NCBI GenBank assembly: GCA_002309675.1
Contig: DBXX01000117.1
Location: 719-10,903 of the forward strand
Direction of reading: 5' to 3'
Origin: Lachnospiraceae bacterium UBA1201
Lineage (GTDB): Bacteria > Bacillota > Clostridia > Lachnospirales > Lachnospiraceae
Length of the DNA: 10,185 bases
The notes under the pieces were generated by a model, which was not told the DNA's origin, did no database searches, and was given only the letters and a program-made list of their open reading frames with translations. Positions 5,471-10,185 of this stretch are shown one piece after another; the stretch's first letter is position 1; the number at the start of each line of letters is the position of its first letter. The translations under genes were made by a program, and so were the position numbers.

Positions 5471-6108
5471 GAACGATATTATTTGCTACCTCGAATGAGG
5501 GGAAACTGCGGGAGATCCGCATGATTTTACAGGGCCTGAGTGTACAGGTCGTTTCGCTGAAGGAAGCGGGCCTGTCGGGAGTTGAGATCGTTGAGGACGG
5601 TTCGACCTTCGAGGAGAATGCGCAGATCAAGGTGGACACCTTACGCGCCTACATCGAGGAGCAGAACATAGAAGAATTGAAGGATGCGATCATTCTGGCG
5701 GATGACTCCGGTCTGGTCGTAGACTATATCAATGGCGAACCGGGCATCTATTCCGCCCGGTATCTGGGCGAGGACACCTCGTACGATGTGAAGAATTCGG
5801 TCATCATCGAGCGCCTGGCCAATGCGAAGGACGACGCGCGGAGCGCGCGTTTCGTCTGCGCGATCGCCGCATATCTGCCGGCCACGGACGGCAAAAAGGA
5901 GCGCCGCGTGACGACGTTCGGCATCATGGAGGGATTCGTGGCTCAGAAGCCCGCAGGCTCGGGCGGTTTCGGCTATGACCCGATCCTGTTCCTGCCGGAG
6001 TACGGCAAAACGAGCGCGGAGCTGACGGCGGAGGAGAAGAACGCGATCAGTCACCGAGGAAAGGCGCTGCGCGCGATGAAGAAGATTATCGAGGAAAGAT
6101 GGTTTTAA
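5467..6108 (+). CDS. rdgB: RdgB/HAM1 family XTP/dITP diphosphatase
   Basis: The 213-residue enzyme hydrolyses non-canonical purine nucleotides (XTP, ITP, dITP) to monophosphate and pyrophosphate, keeping deaminated bases out of DNA and RNA. All family motifs are present: TSNEGKL (residues 8-14) binds the phosphates, DDSGL (79-83) carries the catalytic acid, GFGYDPI (167-173) forms part of the base pocket, and SHRGKAL (195-201) contacts the nucleotide. It is slightly longer than typical (about 195-205) because of a charged insertion near residues 60-72. It should be a cytoplasmic homodimer. The ATG overlaps the methyltransferase stop (ATGA), and its own last 10 bp overlap the phosphoesterase gene, so the three are one translationally linked block. 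RdgB next to a YfcE-like phosphoesterase is a common Firmicute arrangement. Confidence 0.97.
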   Translation: MRTILFATSNEGKLREIRMILQGLSVQVVSLKEAGLSGVEIVEDGSTFEENAQIKVDTLRAYIEEQNIEELKDAIILADDSGLVVDYINGEPGIYSARYLGEDTSYDVKNSVIIERLANAKDDARSARFVCAIAAYLPATDGKKERRVTTFGIMEGFVAQKPAGSGGFGYDPILFLPEYGKTSAELTAEEKNAISHRGKALRAMKKIIEERWF

Positions 6109-6617
6109 GCATGGAAGTTACGGAAAAAACACGGATCATGATCGTGTCTGACACGCACCGGGCGCATGGGAACTTAAAGCGCGCGCTCGAGGCGGAGGGA
6201 CACATTGACCTGCTGATCCACCTCGGCGACTCCGAAGGTAAGGCGGGCGAGATCCTGGACATGATCGACTGTCCGCTCGAGATCGTCGCGGGTAATTGTG
6301 ACTCGGCGTTTTCGGACCTGTCCCGCGAGAAGGAGATCCGCATTGGCCGCTACAATGTCCTGCTGACGCACGGGCACATGTACCGGGTGTCGCTGAGCCT
6401 GGAGTACATCCTGCAGGACGCACGCGGCATGGGCATGGACATCGTGATGTTCGGGCACACGCACCGGCCGGTAGTGGAGATCAAAAACGGCCTGATCGCA
6501 GTGAACCCGGGAAGCATCTCGTACCCGCGCCAGCAGGACCGCAGGCCATCCTACATGATGATGGAGTTCGATCGCCTCGGCGATCCGTTTTTCACGATCA
6601 AATATATCGACGTATGA
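6099..6617 (+). CDS. YfcE/MJ0936-type calcineurin-like metallophosphoesterase
   Basis: The 172-residue protein is a small single-domain metallophosphoesterase. The two-metal ligands appear in order: SDTH (residues 17-20), GD (43-44), AGNCD (64-68), THGH (90-93) and GHTH (119-122), followed by the family-typical NPGSIS. Members hydrolyse phosphodiesters such as bis-pNPP in vitro, and the natural substrate is not settled. The ATG at 6099 is preferred because GAGGAAAG (6091-6098) stands just before it. The in-frame ATG at 6111, the first after the rdgB stop, has no binding site of its own at usual spacing, though it remains possible and would remove four residues. The 10-bp overlap with rdgB argues for coupled translation. 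It ends 18 bp before the aminotransferase gene. Confidence 0.93.
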   Translation: MVLSMEVTEKTRIMIVSDTHRAHGNLKRALEAEGHIDLLIHLGDSEGKAGEILDMIDCPLEIVAGNCDSAFSDLSREKEIRIGRYNVLLTHGHMYRVSLSLEYILQDARGMGMDIVMFGHTHRPVVEIKNGLIAVNPGSISYPRQQDRRPSYMMMEFDRLGDPFFTIKYIDV

Positions 6618-6635
6618 ATGAAAGGATAGAATGAA

Positions 6636-7823
6636 ATGATCAATCAGAGCTATAAGGCGATGCTACAGAATAAGTCGGTCATTCGCCAGATGAGTGAGTA
6701 TGCAACGAAGCGGAAGCAGGAGATCGGAGCGGAAAATGTCTTCGATTTCAGCCTGGGTAACCCCAGCGTGCCCTGCCCCGAAGACTATACAAAGAAGACG
6801 ATCGAGCTGTTGGAGACGCGCGATCCGATGACGCTGCACGGCTACAGCCCGTCGCTGACATTGCCCCAGGTGCGTCAGGCCGTGGCGGACAGCCTGAACC
6901 GTCGTTTCGGCATGGACTATAAGATGGATCACATCTTCATGACCAGCGGCGCGGCCGGAGCGATCGCCCACGCAGTTCGTGCGGTGACGAAGCCGGGCGA
7001 CGAAGTGCTGACATTCGCCCCGTTCTTCCCGGAGTACCATCCGTACGTCGACCAGACCGGCGCCGTCCTGAAGGTCGTTCCGGCGAACACTGCCGATTTC
7101 CAGATCAATGTGGATGCCTTCATTTCGATGCTGAACCCGAAGGTGGCGGCTGTCCTGATCAACACGCCGAACAACCCTTCCGGTATCGTGTATTCGGAGG
7201 AGACCATCTGCAAACTCGCCGACATCCTGCGCGCGAAGCAGGAGGAGTACGGCCACGAGATCTTTATCATCAGCGACGAGCCGTACCGCGAGATCCAGTT
7301 CGACGGACGCAAGCCGCTCTATGTGAGCAAATACTATGACAATACGATCAGCTGCTATTCGTTCTCGAAGAGCCTGAGCCTGCCGGGCGAGCGTATCGGT
7401 TACGTGGCGGTAAATCCGCGCGCGGTCGATGCGGAGTACATTGTGCCCATGTGCGGCCAGATCAGCCGCGGCATCGGACATAACTGCCCGTCGTCGCTCA
7501 TTCAGCTGGGCGTGGCGGAGGTCCTGGACCAGACGAGTGATCTCTCGGTCTATGAGAAGAATATGAATATCCTGTACGACAAACTTGTGGAGCTCGGCTT
7601 CACCGTAGTGCGCCCCGGCGGAACCTTCTACATCTTCCCGAAGGCACTCGAGGACGACGCGGTCGCTTTCTGCCAGAAGGCACTCGAACTCGACCTCGTG
7701 ATCGTGCCCGGCGACAGTTTCGGCTGCCCCGGCTACTTCCGCATCGCCTACTGCGTCGACACCGACATGGTAATTCGCAGCCTGCCCAAATTCGAGCAGC
7801 TGGCTGCGCTGTATCAGAAGTGA
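6636..7823 (+). CDS. PLP-dependent class I/II aminotransferase (aspartate aminotransferase-like)
   Basis: The 395-residue fold-type I aminotransferase transfers an amino group from an amino acid to a 2-oxo acid. Cofactor residues are visible: NTPNNPSG (residues 176-183), DEPY (214-217) whose Asp meets the pyridine nitrogen, the Schiff-base lysine K245 in SFSKSLSLPGER, R252 for the phosphate, and a carboxylate-binding Arg in YFRIAYC (about residue 369). The N-terminal FSLGNPSVPCPED is the usual substrate-side glycine/asparagine segment. The family is broad, so the substrate (Asp, aromatic or other) cannot be read from motifs alone. The ATG at 6636 lies nine bases after AAGGA (6622-6626). An out-of-frame ATG-AAA-TGA at 6631 overlaps it but is too close to the binding site. 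It is the last gene of the operon, with a strong dyad 18 bp downstream. Confidence 0.93.
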   Translation: MINQSYKAMLQNKSVIRQMSEYATKRKQEIGAENVFDFSLGNPSVPCPEDYTKKTIELLETRDPMTLHGYSPSLTLPQVRQAVADSLNRRFGMDYKMDHIFMTSGAAGAIAHAVRAVTKPGDEVLTFAPFFPEYHPYVDQTGAVLKVVPANTADFQINVDAFISMLNPKVAAVLINTPNNPSGIVYSEETICKLADILRAKQEEYGHEIFIISDEPYREIQFDGRKPLYVSKYYDNTISCYSFSKSLSLPGERIGYVAVNPRAVDAEYIVPMCGQISRGIGHNCPSSLIQLGVAEVLDQTSDLSVYEKNMNILYDKLVELGFTVVRPGGTFYIFPKALEDDAVAFCQKALELDLVIVPGDSFGCPGYFRIAYCVDTDMVIRSLPKFEQLAALYQK

Positions 7824-7840
7824 TCGAAAATGCCGGAATC

Positions 7841-7871
7841 CCACCCTTTGTTACGAAGCGTAACAGGGTGG
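7841..7871. terminator. Strong dyad after the operon: weak terminator or operator
   Basis: CCACCC (7841-7846) pairs with GGGTGG (7866-7871) and TGTTACG (7849-7855) with CGTAACA (7859-7865), with a two-base TT bulge and loop AAG, so 13 pairs in all. It is well placed to end the operon or protect its 3' end, but no T run follows. The core TGTTACG-N3-CGTAACA is a clean operator-like palindrome 15 bp before the regulator's promoter, so a binding site is an alternative reading. Confidence 0.5.
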
Positions 7872-7885
7872 TTACAGTTCGTCTC

Positions 7886-7916
7886 TTGCATGTCACGGGA
7901 GACAGACCCTATGATG
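7886..7916 (+). promoter_or_regulatory. Promoter of the XRE regulator, 19-bp spacer
   Basis: TTGCAT (7886-7891) and TATGAT (7911-7916) are good boxes but 19 bp apart, longer than the usual 17. Dyads lie over the region: GTCTC/GAGAC (7881-7885/7900-7904) and TGTC/GACA (7892-7895/7902-7905), the latter inside the spacer. A long spacer with a central dyad is typical of MerR-family-activated promoters. No MerR gene is in this window, and autoregulation by the XRE protein is equally possible. Confidence 0.5.
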
Positions 7917-7959
7917 AAAATGTAAAATTCATCGCGCTTGGCGCAAGGAGGTCCTTATC

Positions 7960-8535
7960 ATGACATTTGGAGAAAAACTAAAGGAAGCCAGAAAACAGGC
8001 AGGTTTATCACAGGAGCAGTTTGCGGAAAAAATGTGCGTGTCCCGTTCGGCCATAGCTAAATGGGAGAGCGACAAAGGAATGCCGGATATCAATAATCTG
8101 AAGGCGATGGCGCAGCTCCTCGGAGTCAGTGTCGATTATCTTCTGGCAGATGATGATCTGCTGGAAATTCATGAAATGAAGGAACCGATCACACTCGCTT
8201 CGTTTGAAAAATCCGGCAAATGCAGAAGCAAGAAGGATGCAGCCTGCTACGAAAAGTACAAAACGGCGGATGCGATCTACCCGCTGATCCGCTACAAGAA
8301 GATGGGCGCGCTGGCACGGGTCATGGATTTCATCACACGGCCGGGCATCCATAACGCCTTGGATCAGATTGAGAACACGGCCGCGTATTATTTGGTCGAA
8401 ACCGACGGCAAACAACTGTTCGTCCGGGTGACGCAGGATTTCCTGGCGACGAGCGAACTCGCGGTAAAGGTAGATCCGAAGCGCTTTGAAGTCGGCGAAT
8501 ACCTATTCAAAAAAGCTACCTACCAACTGATCTGA
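7960..8535 (+). CDS. XRE-family transcriptional regulator with uncharacterised C-terminal domain
   Basis: The 191-residue protein starts with a complete HTH_3/XRE DNA-binding domain: GEKLKEARKQAGLSQEQFAE (residues 4-23), recognition helix region SRSAIAKWE (28-36), then NNLKAMAQLLGVSVDYLL (45-62). Residues about 65-90 form a linker. From about 95 to 191 comes a compact alpha/beta region with CYEKYKTADAIYPLI and FVRVTQDFLATSELAVKVD; I do not recognise its family, and it might sense a ligand. There is no membrane segment. The start is fixed by a perfect AAGGAGGT (7945-7952) seven bases before the ATG. It stands alone between the operon and the MATE gene, both on the same strand. The inverted repeats at 7841-7871 and 8631-8660 are possible binding sites, but their half-sites differ. 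Control of the MATE gene is inference from position. Confidence 0.88.
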   Translation: MTFGEKLKEARKQAGLSQEQFAEKMCVSRSAIAKWESDKGMPDINNLKAMAQLLGVSVDYLLADDDLLEIHEMKEPITLASFEKSGKCRSKKDAACYEKYKTADAIYPLIRYKKMGALARVMDFITRPGIHNALDQIENTAAYYLVETDGKQLFVRVTQDFLATSELAVKVDPKRFEVGEYLFKKATYQLI

Positions 8536-8549
8536 ACATACAGTTCCCC

Positions 8550-8567
8550 GGGGCCGGAAACGGCCCC
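8550..8567 (+). terminator. GC-rich GAAA-tetraloop hairpin after the regulator gene
   Basis: GGGGCCG (8550-8556) pairs perfectly with CGGCCCC (8561-8567) around a GAAA tetraloop, a very stable structure 15 bp after the stop codon. No T run follows (TCAGCTTGA), so it is not a standard intrinsic terminator. It may weaken read-through, pause RNA polymerase or protect the mRNA end, and some read-through into the MATE gene is likely. Confidence 0.5.
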
Positions 8568-8723
8568 TCAGCTTGATCCAATGCCCGCCTTGCATCTGCA
8601 GGCTCCGTTATGCCCCGATGCGGCGCTACTCTATGGCCGCCCGAATTCTAGTAGCCATAGGCAATTATGAGATAACGGAGGGAGAGCATCCCAAAGGGCG
8701 TTTCAAAGCAATAGAAACAAAGA
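8568..8723 (+). other. Leader/intergenic region before the MATE gene
   Basis: About 150 bases hold no supported gene. The MATE reading frame is open back to 8573, but the residues it would add look unlike the family. The visible structures are the dyad CTATGGC-N16-GCCATAG (8631-8637/8654-8660) and a small GGGA/TCCC hairpin (8679-8691). I could not place a convincing -35/-10 pair, so the gene's promoter is either weak or shared with the regulator. No known riboswitch consensus is apparent. Confidence 0.4.
8631..8660. promoter_or_regulatory. Inverted repeat CTATGGC-N16-GCCATAG, possible operator
   Basis: Two perfect 7-bp half-sites, 16 bp apart, stand about 100 bp before the MATE start codon. 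The 23-bp half-site spacing equals about two helical turns, which suits a dimeric repressor and so the XRE protein encoded just upstream. No matching half-sites are seen before the regulator's own gene, which weakens that idea. It may also fold as an RNA stem. Confidence 0.35.
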
Positions 8724-8765
8724 AAAGGAGGGGCGGATTCATTGCCCCTCGTGAGTGTGTTATGA
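8724..8765 (+). promoter_or_regulatory. Strong ribosome binding site with hairpin and possible 7-codon leader ORF
   Basis: AAAGGAGGGG (8724-8733) is a strong ribosome binding site but lies 28 bases before the MATE ATG, too far to serve it directly. AGGGGC (8729-8734) can pair with GCCCCT (8744-8749), which hides part of the site. Ten bases after GGAGG a TTG (8742) opens the frame TTG CCC CTC GTG AGT GTG TTA TGA; its stop (8763-8765) overlaps the MATE start as ATGA. This looks like translational coupling through a leader peptide. Starting MATE at ATT 8741, or looping of the hairpin, are alternatives. Confidence 0.45.
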
Positions 8766-10171
8766 ATAAGAGTAAGTATATCGGCGACAGGCAGTTTTAC
8801 CGTGGTGTGCTGACGATCGCGCTTCCGATCATGATCCAGAATGGTGTCTCGAATTTCGTGGGCCTTCTGGATAATCTTATGATTGGTCAGCTGAACGAAA
8901 ATGCATTGTCCGGTGTCTCAATTGCCAATCAGTTGATGTTTGTATTTTATTTGGTCATTTTCGGGGCCAGTGCAGGCGCGGGCATTTTCACCGCGCAGTA
9001 TCACGGAAAGGGAGACCATGAGGGCGTCCGCGCGACGTTCCGCTTTAAACTGGTCATGAATTTCATCCTTTCCTCCATATGCATTATGATCTTCATGCTG
9101 TTTTCCGAAAACCTCATCAGCCTCTTTCTGAAGGGCGAGGGTAAACCGGAAAATGCGGCGGCCATCCTCGAGTATGGCATGGAATACATGGGCATCATGC
9201 TGGTCGGCCTGGTTCCTATCGGTATCACACAGGCCTATGCGGGCACGCTGCGTGATACCGGCTGTACGAAGGTTCCCATGATGGCGTCGATCACCGCTAT
9301 TTTAGTGAACTTGGTGGGTAATGCGATCCTGATCTACGGCCTGATCGGCTTCCCTGCCTTAGGGGCCGCCGGCGCCGCGATCGCGACGGTCATTTCCCGA
9401 TTCGTCGAGATGGGCGTCCTCATCATCTACACATGGAAGAAGAGGAGAAGACATCCGTTTATTCAGGGTGCGTTCCGAAATTTCTCGCTGCCTTGGATTC
9501 AGATCCGGAGGTTTCTGGTGAAATCGCTGCCACTGATGGCGAACGAGACGCTGTGGTCGCTGAGTGTGACCACCCTGAACCAGTGCTATTCCTATCGCAG
9601 CCTCGACTCGGTGGCGGCGCTGAACATTGAGAATACGTTGTGGGGCCTGTTTGGTGTGGCATTCCTGGCCATGGGCGAAGCGGTCGGCATCATCACCGGC
9701 CAGATCCTCGGAAAGGGCGACATCGAGCGCGCGAAGGATACTTCGCGGAAGATGCGTGTATTTACGGTGATCCTGGGAGCTTCGTTCGGCCTGCTCATGG
9801 TATGCATGGCACCGTTCTACCCGCACTTTTATAATGTTTCCAACGAGATCCGGAGCATGGCGACCGGGCTGATCATCGTGTTTGGTTTGATCATGCCGTT
9901 TGGCGCATATGCCCACGCGTCGTATTTCACCATCCGCTCCGGCGGCAATACCTTGATCACCTTTTTGTTCGACAGTTGCTTCGCCTGGGTCATTTCGGTT
10001 CCCATGGCCTTCATCCTGAGCCGTTATACCATGATCGGCGTGATCAGCATGGTATGCATCGTCCAGTCAATGGAAGCCATCAAAGCAGGCATCGGAGCCT
10101 GCATGGTTCTGAGCGGCATCTGGGCACGGAATATCGTAGGCGGTAAGGGGAAGCCCCAGGAAGAAAGATAA
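8762..10171 (+). CDS. MATE family efflux transporter
   Basis: The 469-residue inner-membrane antiporter exports cationic drugs or metabolites against a Na+ or H+ gradient. It shows the usual two bundles of six helices joined by a charged cytoplasmic linker (WKKRRRHPF, residues 225-233). The N-terminal KYIGDRQFYRGVLTIALPIMIQNG resembles the start of many Clostridia MATE proteins, as does NLMIGQLNENALSGVSIANQ. Repeated signatures are LRDTGCTKVPM (residues 163-173) and the TIRSGGNT of the second half (390-397). The frame is open 63 codons upstream to 8573, but that part does not resemble the family, so the ATG at 8762 is chosen although its immediate upstream region lacks a well-spaced binding site. 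The stop is 14 bp before the window end, so its terminator is not seen. It follows the XRE gene on the same strand; the substrate is unknown. Confidence 0.92.
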   Translation: MNKSKYIGDRQFYRGVLTIALPIMIQNGVSNFVGLLDNLMIGQLNENALSGVSIANQLMFVFYLVIFGASAGAGIFTAQYHGKGDHEGVRATFRFKLVMNFILSSICIMIFMLFSENLISLFLKGEGKPENAAAILEYGMEYMGIMLVGLVPIGITQAYAGTLRDTGCTKVPMMASITAILVNLVGNAILIYGLIGFPALGAAGAAIATVISRFVEMGVLIIYTWKKRRRHPFIQGAFRNFSLPWIQIRRFLVKSLPLMANETLWSLSVTTLNQCYSYRSLDSVAALNIENTLWGLFGVAFLAMGEAVGIITGQILGKGDIERAKDTSRKMRVFTVILGASFGLLMVCMAPFYPHFYNVSNEIRSMATGLIIVFGLIMPFGAYAHASYFTIRSGGNTLITFLFDSCFAWVISVPMAFILSRYTMIGVISMVCIVQSMEAIKAGIGACMVLSGIWARNIVGGKGKPQEER

Positions 10172-10185
10172 AAGCAACCAAAGAG

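Noticed and set aside
6631..6639. ATG-AAA-TGA mini-ORF overlapping the aminotransferase start
   Set aside because: It is only four bases from the binding site and two codons long; the main ATG at 6636 is better spaced, so it is probably chance.
6663..7844. Long open frame on the minus strand covering the aminotransferase gene
   Set aside because: It is a mirror of a gene whose PLP motifs are complete; the antisense translation is His/Arg/Val-rich with no recognisable domain.
8573..8761. N-terminal extension of the MATE protein by 63 residues
   Set aside because: The added residues are unlike the family, contain no helix leading into TM1, overlap the hairpin/dyad leader, and the upstream ATG at 8573 lacks a binding site.

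Overview
The window looks like a chromosomal stretch from a fairly GC-rich Clostridia-type Firmicute (Lachnospiraceae or a neighbouring family is my guess). The grounds are tRNA genes without encoded CCA, strong AGGAGG-type ribosome binding sites, the closely packed RNA methyltransferase / RdgB / YfcE genes, and the style of the MATE and XRE proteins. The species cannot be named from the sequence.

Layout. (1) Positions 53-837 hold a tRNA cluster: one near-perfect sigma-70 promoter, then tRNA-Pro(TGG), Gly(TCC), His(GTG), Gln(TTG) and Lys(TTT). Two terminator-like hairpins lie inside the cluster and a strong bidirectional terminator ends it. (2) Positions 851-1693, minus strand, encode a MYG1-family metal-dependent protein with its own promoter at 1806-1834. 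(3) Positions 1694-2152 are a divergent intergenic region. Between the two promoters sits a compact nested repeat element (1837-2080): a GTGACAA/TTGTCAC palindrome, two identical 53-bp direct repeats 160 bp apart, and a long imperfect stem-loop between them. (4) Positions 2153-7823 form a tight five-gene plus-strand operon: a polytopic GT-C-like membrane protein, a THUMP/RlmL-type RNA methyltransferase, the RdgB house-cleaning nucleotide pyrophosphatase, a YfcE-like phosphoesterase and a class I/II PLP aminotransferase. The gaps are +15, -4, -10 and +18 bp. (5) Positions 7841-10171 hold an XRE-type regulator with a C-terminal domain I do not recognise, behind an atypical 19-bp-spacer promoter, followed by a MATE-family multidrug/Na+ antiporter with a structured 5' leader. 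The proximity suggests, without proving, that the regulator controls the exporter.

Most of the window is ordinary housekeeping. The parts worth a second look are non-coding: the nested repeat element between the divergent promoters, the terminator-like hairpins inside the tRNA cluster, and the MATE leader, where a strong Shine-Dalgarno sequence faces a possible 7-codon TTG-started leader peptide whose stop overlaps the MATE start codon (ATGA). I found no CRISPR array, phage genes or complete mobile element. Base counts and pairings were done by eye; no search or folding program was run.
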